64,000 nucleotides of DNA from Ferrimonas gelatinilytica (GTDB lineage: Bacteria > Pseudomonadota > Gammaproteobacteria > Enterobacterales > Shewanellaceae). A model generated the notes under the pieces. The model saw only the letters and a program-made list of their open reading frames with translations. It ran no database searches and was not told the origin of the DNA. The stretch is from assembly GCF_039544205.1 (NCBI RefSeq), contig NZ_BAABLF010000006.1:310001-374000 (forward strand). Direction: 5' to 3'. Shown piece by piece: positions 50,872 to 59,930 of the stretch. How positions within the stretch are numbered: the first letter of the stretch is position 1; each line of letters opens with the position of its first letter. The position numbers were made by a program, and so were the translations under genes.

Positions 50872-51462
50872 TCAGAACTGTACTTTGGGAGCTGCCTGAA
50901 TAGCGGGACTGTCGTCGAACTCCAGCAGGCTGGCGTCCTGACGATGGCCAAAAGCGCCGGCAAAGATCACGGGCGGGAAACTCTGCTTGTAGCTGTTATA
51001 GGCGGTCACGGCATCGTTGAAAGCTTGCCTGGCAAAGGCGACGCGATTCTCGGTGGTAGTCAACTCTTCGGAAACCTGCATCATGTTTTGATTGGCCTTG
51101 AGGTCCGGGTAAGCCTCCATTACCACGTTCAGCCGCCCCAGGGCGGAGGTCAGGGCGGACTCGGCGCCGCCGAGCTGGGCGATGCCACTGGCGGAGGTGG
51201 GATCGGCGCTGGCGGCCTGAAGGCCCGCAAGTGCCTGGTTACGGGCGCTGATCACCGCCTCGAGGGTCTCCCGCTCATGTTTGAGGTAGCCCTTGGCGGT
51301 TTCCACCAGGTTGGGGATCAGATCGTAGCGGCGCTTCAGTTGTACCTCGATCTGAGCGAAGGCGTTCTGATGACGGTTTTTTAGGCTCACCAGGGTGTTG
51401 TAGATGCTGACCACGTAGAGCACGAGCAGGGCCAGGATAATCAGGGTTATGGCGGTTGACAT
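50872..51462 (-). CDS. lemA: LemA-family membrane protein
   Basis: A 196-residue protein from ATG 51462 (MSTAITLIILALLVLYVVSIY), with one N-terminal membrane helix and then alpha-helical bundle segments: NTLVSLKNRHQNAFAQIEVQ, LKRRYDLIPNLVETAKGY, ALGRLNVVMEAYPDLKANQN and TTENRVAFARQAFNDAVTAYN, all LemA signatures. Its role is unknown, but it is often encoded with a membrane protease, as here. A longer frame to 51843 is not supported. Confidence 0.9.
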   Translation of the reverse strand: MSTAITLIILALLVLYVVSIYNTLVSLKNRHQNAFAQIEVQLKRRYDLIPNLVETAKGYLKHERETLEAVISARNQALAGLQAASADPTSASGIAQLGGAESALTSALGRLNVVMEAYPDLKANQNMMQVSEELTTTENRVAFARQAFNDAVTAYNSYKQSFPPVIFAGAFGHRQDASLLEFDDSPAIQAAPKVQF

Positions 51463-51562
51463 GAGGTTCCCATCGGTTGGTCGAGTGCCTGCCCAAGATA
51501 CCCCCCACGACGTGAGAAAAAAAGCCCAGTAAGGACAAAGAAGCTCTAAGAAACAGAAGGTT

Positions 51563-51588
51563 AAAAAAAGGAGGCCCTCGGCCTCCTT
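51563..51588 (-). terminator. Terminator of the FucP-GH3 operon
   Basis: AAGGAGGCC-CTC-GGCCTCCTT with a run of seven A on its left, meaning T on the minus strand. It lies 20 bases after the GH3 stop. Confidence 0.9.
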
Positions 51589-51607
51589 GGTTATAGGGAA
51601 CGCCCGT

Positions 51608-54235
51608 TCAGGCGTCCGGGCAGCGCAGTGTTGCCTCAGCGGCCCCACCGGGTACCAGAGTGATCTTGCCAAAGTCGATTTGCATCCTGGCCTCGGTTTC
51701 GAGGGCAACAGGTGCGGTGATCTTGGCGAAGTTGACTCCTTGCTGGGCGAAGCAGCGCAGATCGACACTGACAGTCCCCCACTGCTGCTCCAGACGGTTG
51801 AGGGCCTCATGGAGGGCAACCTTACCCTGGCACTGGCCTTCACAGGCCATGGTCAGGAAAAGCGGTGATTCAATGGCGTCGGCGCTGTGCAACTCGATGC
51901 TCAGGGCAGAGTCCGCCTCAAGGTAGGCACGGAGATCCTCAGGGAAGTTACCCTGCAGTCCCACCCAGCCACGCCCTTGGCCGTTGAAAGCCACAGTGCG
52001 GACATCCTCCTGTACGTCCCTGTCCGCGGATTTCAGGGTGACAACGTCGTTGCTCTGGATGCTGCTGCTCACCGTTTGCTGAGTTTGCTGTTCCCCCAAC
52101 TGGGCGCCCATCATCATGTGCCAGGGTGCCTTGACCGCCTGCGCAAACAGGGTCTGGGAGGTGACCTTGAGTTGCGATAGACCATTATCTTCCGACAGGT
52201 TACCGGCCAGGGTGCTGGGCTCGCCCGCCTTGAGGCCGAAGCCGTAGGGCAGTAGAGGTTTCACGTCGGCATCCTGAAAGTTGACCCGTGCCTGTTGCGG
52301 GCTGGCGGGCCAGGAGAAGGGCAGGGTGCCGGTGAAGTCATGTCGAACCTGGCCGTCGGCATCGCGAAAGAGAACATCCGCCACGCCGGCGCCTTCGGTA
52401 CCTGGCAGCCAGGCCGCCACAAAGGCATCGGAGGCGTTAAGCTCGGGGTTGATCCACAGCGGACGGCCGCTGATGAAGACGGAGATAACAGGTATCCCTT
52501 GGGCCTTCAGACGGTTGAGCAGTGCCAGGTCGCGCTTGTTGCCCCGCTGGTACTCCAGGTTGTCCAGATCACCATTCCCCTCTGCGTAGGGGTCCTCGCC
52601 GAACACCACGATGGCAGCATCCGGCAGGGTGGGTTCGTCCCAGCTGCCATCCGCGCTCAACACGGCACGACCGCCCGCGCTCTTGACGGTATCGGCAATA
52701 CCCGCGTAGATGGAGGTGGCACCCGGGAACTCGTGGTTCTGGTTGCCCGTACCCTGCCAGGTGATGGACCAGCCACCGGACTGCTTGCCGATGTTATCGG
52801 CACCATCGCCAGCGATCAGGAGGGTTTGGCCAGGCATCAATGGCAGCAGGTTACCGTCATTTTTCAACAGCACCAGGGATTCCCTGACGGCTTCTCGGGC
52901 GATAGCCCTGTGGTCAGGGTGGCCGATGAGGGCGGTTTTTCCGGACAGAGGCCGGTTTGCCGGGCTGGGCTTGTCGAAGAGACCGGCGCGGAATTTCACC
53001 CGCAGGATCCGCGCAACGGCATCGTCGATGCGACTTTGCGGGATCGTCCCATCGCGGACCTGGGCGATGGTGTTGTGGTAGAGCGGCTTCCAGGCATCGG
53101 TGGGCACCATGAAGATGTCCAGGCCAGCGTTGATCGCCTGGGGGCAGGACTCGTTGCTGCAGCCGGGGATCTGGCCGTGGCCATTCCAGTCACCGACCAC
53201 CAGGCCGTCGAAGCCCATTCGGGTCTTGAGCACATCGGTAAGCAGGTAGGGGTTACCGTGGTTCTTCACCCCGTGCCAGCTGTTGAAGGAGGCCATCACG
53301 GTCTGGGCACCGGCCTCCAGGCCACCGACGTAGCCCTGGCCGTGGATCTCAAACAGTTCCCGCTCCGATGCCAGGGCATCGCCCTGGTCGTCACCGCCTT
53401 CGGTGCCGCCATCCCCCAGGAAGTGCTTGACGGTGGCGATAACACGTTGCTCGGAAAGGAAGTCCTTATCGGCAGCGCCCTGCAGGCCCTCGACGATGGC
53501 GCGGGAGTAGTCACGCACGACGGCCGGATCCTCGGAATAACTTTCGTAGGTACGGCCCCAGCGGTCATCCCGGGCGACCGCAACGGTGGGGGCGAAAACC
53601 CAATCGATGCCGGTTGCCATCACCTCTCGGGCGGTTGCGGCGGCGATCTTTTCAATCAGCTCGGGGTTTCGGGCGGCGCCCAGACCGATGTTATGGGGGA
53701 AGAGCGTCGCGCCGATGACGTTGTTGTGACCGTGCACCGCATCGGTGCCCCACATGGTGGGAATGGCGATGCCATCCTGACTGTCATCCATGGAGGCCTG
53801 GTACATCGCTTCGGCGAGGTTGATCCACTCCTCGGGGGTCGCGTGCTTGTTGTTGTGCGGGTAGGAGCCGCCGCCGTTAAGGTAGGAACCGAATCCGTAC
53901 CGGCGCATATCCTCGACGGTGATATCCCGGATCTCAGGTTGGATCATCTGGGCCACCTTCTGCTCCAGCGTCATGGTGGCAAGAAGCTGCTCTACCCGCT
54001 GCTCAAGGGCCGCATCGCCCTGGTGGGGCAGTGTCAGCTTGGGCCAGATCTTGATGTCGGTCGGCTGCCCATCCACCTCGTAGCCATGGGCAGAGGAGAA
54101 GGCGGTATCGGCGGGAGCCTCCGGGGAGGCCTTGTCCGCGGAGGCTGCGTCCGTGCAGGCGGTGAGGAACCCGAGGGTACTCAGGATAAACAGCGGGCCC
54201 AGTGGACCCGTACGGTTAATGGTGTTGTGTCTCAT
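51608..54235 (-). CDS. GH3 beta-glucosidase/exoglucanase lipoprotein (ExoP-like)
   Basis: An 875-residue glycoside hydrolase of family 3, cutting glucose from the ends of beta-glucans. The signal ends in a lipobox LTAC (Cys27), so it is lipid-anchored in the periplasm or outer membrane. The barrel holds the substrate motifs MWGTDAVHGHNNVIG, KHFLGDGGTEGG (270-281) and nucleophile Asp349 in GLVVGDWNGHG. The alpha/beta domain starts near VRESLVLLKNDGNLLPL, and the last 180 residues match the beta-sandwich end domain of marine ExoP proteins. It follows the FucP-like permease by 59 bases on the same strand, under the operator at 55661. Confidence 0.93.
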   Translation of the reverse strand: MRHNTINRTGPLGPLFILSTLGFLTACTDAASADKASPEAPADTAFSSAHGYEVDGQPTDIKIWPKLTLPHQGDAALEQRVEQLLATMTLEQKVAQMIQPEIRDITVEDMRRYGFGSYLNGGGSYPHNNKHATPEEWINLAEAMYQASMDDSQDGIAIPTMWGTDAVHGHNNVIGATLFPHNIGLGAARNPELIEKIAAATAREVMATGIDWVFAPTVAVARDDRWGRTYESYSEDPAVVRDYSRAIVEGLQGAADKDFLSEQRVIATVKHFLGDGGTEGGDDQGDALASERELFEIHGQGYVGGLEAGAQTVMASFNSWHGVKNHGNPYLLTDVLKTRMGFDGLVVGDWNGHGQIPGCSNESCPQAINAGLDIFMVPTDAWKPLYHNTIAQVRDGTIPQSRIDDAVARILRVKFRAGLFDKPSPANRPLSGKTALIGHPDHRAIAREAVRESLVLLKNDGNLLPLMPGQTLLIAGDGADNIGKQSGGWSITWQGTGNQNHEFPGATSIYAGIADTVKSAGGRAVLSADGSWDEPTLPDAAIVVFGEDPYAEGNGDLDNLEYQRGNKRDLALLNRLKAQGIPVISVFISGRPLWINPELNASDAFVAAWLPGTEGAGVADVLFRDADGQVRHDFTGTLPFSWPASPQQARVNFQDADVKPLLPYGFGLKAGEPSTLAGNLSEDNGLSQLKVTSQTLFAQAVKAPWHMMMGAQLGEQQTQQTVSSSIQSNDVVTLKSADRDVQEDVRTVAFNGQGRGWVGLQGNFPEDLRAYLEADSALSIELHSADAIESPLFLTMACEGQCQGKVALHEALNRLEQQWGTVSVDLRCFAQQGVNFAKITAPVALETEARMQIDFGKITLVPGGAAEATLRCPDA

Positions 54236-54294
54236 CGACTCATCCCTAATTGATTGTCCACAAGAAAGCTAACTGTCTCTTCAGTGGGAGCATG

Positions 54295-55557
54295 TTAAGC
54301 CTGGGGGCGCGCTGCATGACAGCCCCGGGTGCCATAAAAGGCGATGTAGAGGTAACAGACCAGCGGCAGGGCAAAGGCGGCCTGTAGCCCCCACTGGTCC
54401 GCAAAGAACCCGGCCAGCATCGGGATCACCGCACCGCCGACGATCGCCAGGCACAAGATCCCGGAGCCCTGGCTGGTGTGCTGCTTAAGATCCTGGAGCG
54501 CCAGGCTGAAGATGGTGGGGAACATAATGGAGTTACAAAGGCCTACGAGCAACAGGGCCCACATTGCCAGCGTACCGGCGCTGACGATGGCGATGCCAAC
54601 CAGGACCACTGCGCAGCAGGCGTTGAACGCCAGGGCTCGGCCAGCGGCCACTTTCTGCATCACGGCGGCACCGATGAATCGGCCGACCATGGCGCCACCG
54701 AAGTAGTAGGCGATGTAGTTGGCCGCTTCGGCATGGTTCAGGCCCCCGATCTCCGGTTGTGCCAGGAAGCTCACCAGGAAGCTGCCGATGGCCACCTCCG
54801 CGCCGACGTAGAGGAAGATCCCGACAGCACCGAGAACCAGGTGGGGATAGCGCCAGGCGCTGCCTCCCAGGTTTTGCCCCAGGGCAGCGGGTGTCTTCAG
54901 GCCCAGAAGCGGCAGCTTCAGAACCATAAACAGCAGCGCCAGGGCAAAGAGCGCGCCGGCAAGGATCAGGTAGGGCACCTGGACGTCCGAGGCGCTGGGC
55001 TCCAATGATGGATCATGGGAAGCGGCCAGGATCAGCCAGCTGCCAAACAGGGGCGCGACTGTGGTACCGAAAGAGTTGAATGCTTGGGTCAGCGTCAGGC
55101 GGGAAGAGGCGGTTTTCGCCGGGCCGAGCACGCTGACGTAGGGGTTTGCGGCAACCTGGAGGGTGGTGATCCCGGCGGCGAGGACGAACAGCGCCGTCAG
55201 GAACATGCCGTAGGAGGCAAAGCTGGCGGAGGGGTAGAACAGCAAACAGCCGAGACAGGCGATCATCAGTCCCACCACGATCCCTTTCTGGTAGCCGATC
55301 CGGCCTACCAGGGCACCGGCAGGGATGGAAACCAGGAAGTAGGCGCCGAAGAAGCAGAACTGCACCAGCATCGCCTGGGCGTAACTGAGGGAGAACTGGG
55401 CCTTCAGGTAGGGGATCAGGATGTCATTGAGACAGGTGAGAAATCCCCACATGAAGAAAAGGGAGGTCAGCGCAATCAGCGCAAACCGGGTGTTGCTGGT
55501 GTTGTCGTTGTCCACCGCGGATATCGGGTCGGTGGAGATGGAGGCATCGGCCATCAT
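54295..55557 (-). CDS. FucP-like MFS sugar permease
   Basis: A 420-residue major-facilitator permease with 12 predicted helices, of the FucP/GlcP (glucose or galactose:proton) branch: LFFMWGFLTCLNDILIPYLK is the first-helix signature; FFGAYFLVSIPAGALVGRIGYQKGI and AANPYVSVLGP follow. The start is ATG 55557 with GGGAGAG just upstream; a frame to 55623 adds 22 residues without support. It should import the monosaccharide freed by GH3. First gene of the left operon, divergent from GH1 and sharing the operator. Confidence 0.88.
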   Translation of the reverse strand: MMADASISTDPISAVDNDNTSNTRFALIALTSLFFMWGFLTCLNDILIPYLKAQFSLSYAQAMLVQFCFFGAYFLVSIPAGALVGRIGYQKGIVVGLMIACLGCLLFYPSASFASYGMFLTALFVLAAGITTLQVAANPYVSVLGPAKTASSRLTLTQAFNSFGTTVAPLFGSWLILAASHDPSLEPSASDVQVPYLILAGALFALALLFMVLKLPLLGLKTPAALGQNLGGSAWRYPHLVLGAVGIFLYVGAEVAIGSFLVSFLAQPEIGGLNHAEAANYIAYYFGGAMVGRFIGAAVMQKVAAGRALAFNACCAVVLVGIAIVSAGTLAMWALLLVGLCNSIMFPTIFSLALQDLKQHTSQGSGILCLAIVGGAVIPMLAGFFADQWGLQAAFALPLVCYLYIAFYGTRGCHAARPQA

Positions 55558-55629
55558 GGCTCTCCCAGGGTCATGGTTATCTGTAGCGACGGGATAAACA
55601 GGAGGAAACAACATGGACGCCATCCATTG

Positions 55630-55658
55630 TTGACCTTGCTACGCACAGTCACTAATCT
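55630..55658 (+). promoter_or_regulatory. Predicted promoter of the GH1-GPH-LacI operon
   Basis: TTGACC and TAATCT with 17 bases between. The LacI-type operator begins two bases after the -10, so repressor would cover the start point. Confidence 0.65.
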
Positions 55659-55660
55659 CA

Positions 55661-55674
55661 TGTAAGCGCTTACA
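55661..55674. promoter_or_regulatory. LacI-type operator TGTAAGCGCTTACA (divergent promoter region)
   Basis: A perfect 14-base palindrome with the central CG of LacI/GalR-family sites. It lies between the FucP-like gene (minus) and GH1 (plus) and can serve both. Two more copies with the same left half lie at 59810 and 63049. The regulator encoded at 58625 is the obvious candidate. Confidence 0.85.
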
Positions 55675-55840
55675 TTGTTTCCGCAATGTTGCTTTTGTGT
55701 CAACGCCAACCGTGTAATCGGACAAAGAACCGAAGTTTCATCGGCGCACCGGGAAGCCGGCGGCGTAAAGCCGCCTCCATGAGCTGAGGTGTTATGGCGT
55801 GTCGAATCAATGCCAATGACGGTGAGCCCGAAGGGGCACC

Positions 55841-57217
55841 GTGAACAAAAATGAGAAAAGAATGACCAGCCATCCTGCGAAACTGACCCTTCCCGGCCAC
55901 TCCCGACTGCGTCAGTCAGAGTTTCTTTACGGTGTAGCGACCGCCTCTTTCCAGATCGAGGGGGCGGCGGACCGTCGCCAGCCCTCTATCTGGGACACTT
56001 TTTGCGCCACCGAGGGGAAGATCCGGGATGGCTCAGACGGGCAGGTCGCCTGCGATCACGTGCAGCGCTGGCAGGAGGACGTTGAGCTGATCCAATACCT
56101 TGGGGTCGATGCCTACCGCCTCTCCGTTTCCTGGGGGAGGTTGATGAATTCAGACGGGTCTCTTAACGAAGAGGGGGCAGAGTTCTATCTCTCGTTGCTC
56201 GACGAGTTGAATCGTCTCGGGATCAAGGTCTTTGTCACCCTCTACCACTGGGACCTGCCCCAGGCACTGGAAGATGAGGGAGGGTGGCTGAATCGGGAAA
56301 CCGCCTACCGGTTCCGTGATTACGCGGATCTGGCCAGCCGGTTGTTCGGGGATCGCGTCTACGCCTATGCCACCCTGAACGAACCGTTCTGCAGCGCCTA
56401 CCTCGGCTACGAGGTGGGGATCCATGCCCCGGGTCTGGCCAAGCCCGCGTTCGGTCGCCAGGCCGCGCACCATCTTTTGTTGGCCCATGGCCTGGCGATG
56501 GCAGTGCTCAAGCGCAACTGTCCGCAGGCGCTTTGCGGCATCGTACTCAACTTCACCCCCTGCTATCCGCACAGCGACAGCGACGCGGATCGGGCCGCGG
56601 CCCGATACGCCGATGAGTATTTCAATCAGTGGTTCATCAAGCCACTGTTTGATGGTCGTTACCCGGAGATCATTGCGTCACTGGATGAGGCCGACCGCCC
56701 GGTGATGGAACCGGGCGATGCCGAGATCCTGACCCACCCGATGGACTATATCGGCATCAATTTTTATACCCGTGAGGTGTACGAGGCGGATCCCCATCAC
56801 CCCTTCCGGACGGTGACGCTGCCGGATGTGGAGCGCACGGACATGGGCTGGGAGGTGTATCCCCAAGCCCTGACCGATCTTCTGGTGAGCCTAAACCGCA
56901 CCTACCCGCTGCCGCCTATCTACATCACCGAGAATGGCATCGCCGTAGCGGACCAGTTACAGCCAAACGGGGTCCAAGATGTTGACCGGATCCGGTATTA
57001 TCAGGCACACCTTGAGGCGGTGGATGCCGCCATCGAGCAGGGTGTCGATGTCCGTGGCTATTTCGCCTGGAGTCTGATGGATAACTTCGAGTGGGCGGAG
57101 GGCTATCTCAAGCGCTTTGGCCTTGTCTACGTCGACTATGGAAGCCAGCAGCGCACCATTAAGGCAAGTGGTCACGCCTATCGAGACTTCATCCGCAGCC
57201 GCAGTGAGCGCAGCTAG
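55841..57217 (+). CDS. GH1 beta-glucosidase
   Basis: A 458-residue retaining beta-glucosidase of family 1, cytoplasmic (no signal peptide). The acid/base Glu181 is in ATLNEPFCSA and nucleophile Glu364 in YITENGIAVA; ATASFQIEGA, YRLSVSWGR and FAWSLMDNFEW complete the usual motifs. I chose GTG 55841, as AAGGGG lies before it; ATG 55862 seven codons on is a weaker option. It should split cellobiose or similar disaccharides brought in by the next gene, and leads an operon with the GPH permease (24-base gap) and LacI regulator. Confidence 0.94.
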   Translation: MNKNEKRMTSHPAKLTLPGHSRLRQSEFLYGVATASFQIEGAADRRQPSIWDTFCATEGKIRDGSDGQVACDHVQRWQEDVELIQYLGVDAYRLSVSWGRLMNSDGSLNEEGAEFYLSLLDELNRLGIKVFVTLYHWDLPQALEDEGGWLNRETAYRFRDYADLASRLFGDRVYAYATLNEPFCSAYLGYEVGIHAPGLAKPAFGRQAAHHLLLAHGLAMAVLKRNCPQALCGIVLNFTPCYPHSDSDADRAAARYADEYFNQWFIKPLFDGRYPEIIASLDEADRPVMEPGDAEILTHPMDYIGINFYTREVYEADPHHPFRTVTLPDVERTDMGWEVYPQALTDLLVSLNRTYPLPPIYITENGIAVADQLQPNGVQDVDRIRYYQAHLEAVDAAIEQGVDVRGYFAWSLMDNFEWAEGYLKRFGLVYVDYGSQQRTIKASGHAYRDFIRSRSERS

Positions 57218-57241
57218 GAAAGATAAAGTAGGGAAACACAG

Positions 57242-58573
57242 ATGGTTGGGATCAGGGAAAAGATCGCCTATGGCTTGGGCGACACCGCGAGCAACATTGT
57301 CTTTCAGACCGTGATGCTGTTTTTGACCTTTTTTTACACGGACATCTTCGGGATCTCCCCCGCCTTCGTGGGCACCATGTTCCTGGTGGTACGGGTCATC
57401 GATGCGATCACCGACCCCCTGATGGGATGGATCACGGATCGCACCCAGACCCGCTGGGGCAAGTTTCGCCCCTACCTGCTCTGGTGCGCCCTGCCGTTTG
57501 GTGCCATCAGCGTTTTGGCCTTCACCACGCCGGATCTCTCCGAGCAGGGTAAGATGGCCTACGCCTTCCTGACCTACATGCTGCTGATGCTGGCCTACAC
57601 CGCCATCAATATCCCCTACTGTGCACTGGGGGCGGTACTGACGGAGGATCCCAAGGAGCGGGTATCGGTGCAAACCTACCGTTTCGTCTGTGCCATGCTC
57701 GGCGGGCTGCTGGTGTCCAGCCTGACTCTGCCCCTGGTGGATTACTTCGGTCAGGGGGATCAGGCCAAGGGGTATCAGTTGACGATGCTGGCCATGAGTA
57801 TCCTGGGGGTCGGGCTGTTTCTGCTCTGTTTTCGTGGCACCCGTGAGCGGCTTCACCCACCGAAGACCCAGCAACAGCAGGGGGTGAAAACCCTGTTCGC
57901 GTCCCTGTGGCGCAATGACCAGTGGCGTGTCCTCTGCCTGGCGGCGCTGTTCCTGCTGACCGGCAATGTGCTCAAGAACACCCTGGCGATCTACTACGTG
58001 AAATACTACCTCGGTGCCCCTCAGAGCATCACCCTCTTCATCACCCTGGGGATGGTGGCGAACATTATCGGTTGTCTCTGTGCCCAGCCCCTGGCAAAGC
58101 GGGTCTGCAAGGTCAAGGCCTATATCTGGCTTCAGCTGGCGGCGGCGGTCGTGTGTGCGGCGGCTTACTGGATAGGACCGGACCAGCCCCTGTTGGCTTT
58201 TGGCGCCTACATGCTCTGGTGCGGCCTGTTCAACATGGCAACCCCCCTGCTTTGGGCCAAGATGGCGGATACGGTTGATTACGGCCAATACAAGACCGGG
58301 GTGCGCGTCACCGGGTTGGTCTACTCCTCGGTCATCTTCTTTATCAAGCTGGGCCTGGCGGTGGGGGGCGCGACGGCAGGTTGGCTGCTGGCGGGCTACG
58401 GTTACCAGGCGGACACCACACAAACCGATACCGCCCTTCACGGGATCCTCATCTCCTTCACCCTCTACCCGGCGATCGGGTCACTGCTGGTGGCCGGCGT
58501 GATGCGCTGGTATACCCTGGACAACCGCACGGTGGAGAAAATGGAGTTAAAGCTCAATGGCCTGGCGCAATAG
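57242..58573 (+). CDS. GPH-family sugar:cation symporter
   Basis: A 443-residue, 12-helix permease of the glycoside-pentoside-hexuronide group (MelB/LacS/XynB relatives). Hallmarks: KIAYGLGDTASNIVF at the start, VVRVIDAITDPLMGWITDRT holding the cation-binding Asp, and RWGKFRPYLLW. Partner genes imply a beta-glucoside such as cellobiose or laminaribiose as substrate. No EIIA-like tail is present. Between GH1 and the LacI gene. Confidence 0.9.
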   Translation: MVGIREKIAYGLGDTASNIVFQTVMLFLTFFYTDIFGISPAFVGTMFLVVRVIDAITDPLMGWITDRTQTRWGKFRPYLLWCALPFGAISVLAFTTPDLSEQGKMAYAFLTYMLLMLAYTAINIPYCALGAVLTEDPKERVSVQTYRFVCAMLGGLLVSSLTLPLVDYFGQGDQAKGYQLTMLAMSILGVGLFLLCFRGTRERLHPPKTQQQQGVKTLFASLWRNDQWRVLCLAALFLLTGNVLKNTLAIYYVKYYLGAPQSITLFITLGMVANIIGCLCAQPLAKRVCKVKAYIWLQLAAAVVCAAAYWIGPDQPLLAFGAYMLWCGLFNMATPLLWAKMADTVDYGQYKTGVRVTGLVYSSVIFFIKLGLAVGGATAGWLLAGYGYQADTTQTDTALHGILISFTLYPAIGSLLVAGVMRWYTLDNRTVEKMELKLNGLAQ

Positions 58574-58624
58574 CGCAAGGTAAACTGCGGATAATTCTCA
58601 TTTTTAACGGAGTGTAAAGCGGAT

Positions 58625-59626
58625 ATGGCGACCATCTACGATGTTTCGGTCATGGCCGGCGTATCCCTCGCCACGGTCTCAAGAGTCGTCAACAACAACG
58701 CGCGGGTCAGCGATAAGACCCGGCGTAAAGTCCTCGCGGCGATGGAGGCGCTGGATTATCGCCCCAACGCCATCGCCCGCTCCCTGGCATCCAATCGTTC
58801 CGACAGTGTTGGTGTGCTGGTTTCCCAACTGGAGGGCCCTTTCTACGGCCCCATGATGGCGGAGATCGAGAACGTGCTTCGTGGTGCCGGTAAGCACGTG
58901 ATTATCGCTGCCGGGCATGGGGACGAGGAGCAGGAGAAGGAGGGGGTGCAGTTTCTGCTGAACCGGGGCTGTGATGCGCTCATCCTGGATGTGGAAGCGG
59001 TGCCCGACGCCTACCTCGTCGAGCTTTGCCAGGGCCAGACCCCCATCGTGCTGATCAACCGTTATGTTACCGGCATTGACGATCGCTGCATCTACCTGGA
59101 TAACGAACGGGGAGGGTACCTGTCGACACGACATATCCTCTCCCTCGGGCATCAAAAAACCGCTTACCTTTCCGGCCCGCTCTACAAGCTGGATGTTCAG
59201 CAGCGCATTAAGGGACACCAGCGTGCCCTGGAGGAGGCGGGATTGCCTTTCGATCCCGAGCTGTTTTTCGAGGGGGACTTTCACGAGGGCAGTGGTCGGG
59301 CGGGGATGGAGTATTTTCTCCGCTTAGGTCGGGCGTTTTCCGCCCTAATCTGCGCCAACGACAGCATGGCTTCCGGGGCTATTGCCGCTGCCCTGGAAGC
59401 GGGACTGAGGGTGCCAGAGGATCTCTCTGTAATGGGCTACGATAACGTGCCGTTTCCCGCCTACATCTCGCCGAAGCTCTCCACCATCAGTAACCCCATC
59501 GACAAGATGGGCAAGATGGCAGCACTCTGGGTGCTACAGCATGTTTATGAAAAAACGGGTACGAGTGTCACCGGTAAGTTCATGCCCGAGCTGATTGTCC
59601 GGGACTCCGCCCAAGCCCGTGATTGA
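58625..59626 (+). CDS. LacI-family regulator of the beta-glucoside locus
   Basis: A 333-residue repressor: helix-turn-helix ATIYDVSVMAGVSLATVSRV, hinge helix RPNAIARSLAS, then the sugar-binding core starting VGVLVSQLEGPFYG, with FSALICANDSMASGAIAAA and SVMGYDNVPFPAYISP as in GalR/CelR types. The hinge Leu (ARSLAS) that enters the central CG step is present, in line with the TGTAAGCGCTTACA sites. It is third in its operon, 51 bases after the permease, so it is probably also autoregulated through the GH1 operator. Confidence 0.92.
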   Translation: MATIYDVSVMAGVSLATVSRVVNNNARVSDKTRRKVLAAMEALDYRPNAIARSLASNRSDSVGVLVSQLEGPFYGPMMAEIENVLRGAGKHVIIAAGHGDEEQEKEGVQFLLNRGCDALILDVEAVPDAYLVELCQGQTPIVLINRYVTGIDDRCIYLDNERGGYLSTRHILSLGHQKTAYLSGPLYKLDVQQRIKGHQRALEEAGLPFDPELFFEGDFHEGSGRAGMEYFLRLGRAFSALICANDSMASGAIAAALEAGLRVPEDLSVMGYDNVPFPAYISPKLSTISNPIDKMGKMAALWVLQHVYEKTGTSVTGKFMPELIVRDSAQARD

Positions 59627-59773
59627 GTTGACGGGCTGTCGCGCTGAAAACGTAACGCGGTTGTTACGACACTCACCTTTCTACCCTCAGGACGATTACC
59701 CCTACTAACTCTATCCATGTAAATCATATGGTTAGATCTGGTATCACAAAATTGCTCAAATGTTAACGCAACG

Positions 59774-59802
59774 TTGACATGGGAGTTCAAGTCACCTATC
59801 TT
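59774..59802 (+). promoter_or_regulatory. Predicted promoter of the TonB receptor gene
   Basis: A consensus TTGACA and a TATCTT box 17 bases apart, the best promoter match in the window. The operator begins eight bases after the -10. Confidence 0.75.
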
Positions 59803-59809
59803 GCAAAAA

Positions 59810-59823
59810 TGTAAGCGCTTTCA
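59810..59823. promoter_or_regulatory. LacI-type operator upstream of the TonB receptor
   Basis: TGTAAGCGCTTTCA, one base different from the palindrome at 55661, placed at the predicted transcription start. Confidence 0.8.
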
Positions 59824-59930
59824 TTTTGGCTTTGGTGAGCCGACGAGTGACGAGTGCTAGCAAGACATCGTTTAAAACCAATGTAAAAACAAAACGTTGT
59901 ACCTAGATATTGACTCGAAAGGGGAAAGGG

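Noticed and set aside
52295..54253. 652-codon plus-strand frame opposite the GH3 gene
   Set aside because: Shadow frame; the GH3 reading has catalytic motifs and a lipobox.
55670..55840. A second operator in front of GH1
   Set aside because: No further copy of the TGTAAGCG palindrome is found between 55675 and the GH1 start.
56957..58441. 494-codon minus-strand frame opposite the GPH permease
   Set aside because: Shadow of a hydrophobic protein gene, giving a Gln/His-rich product without family signs.
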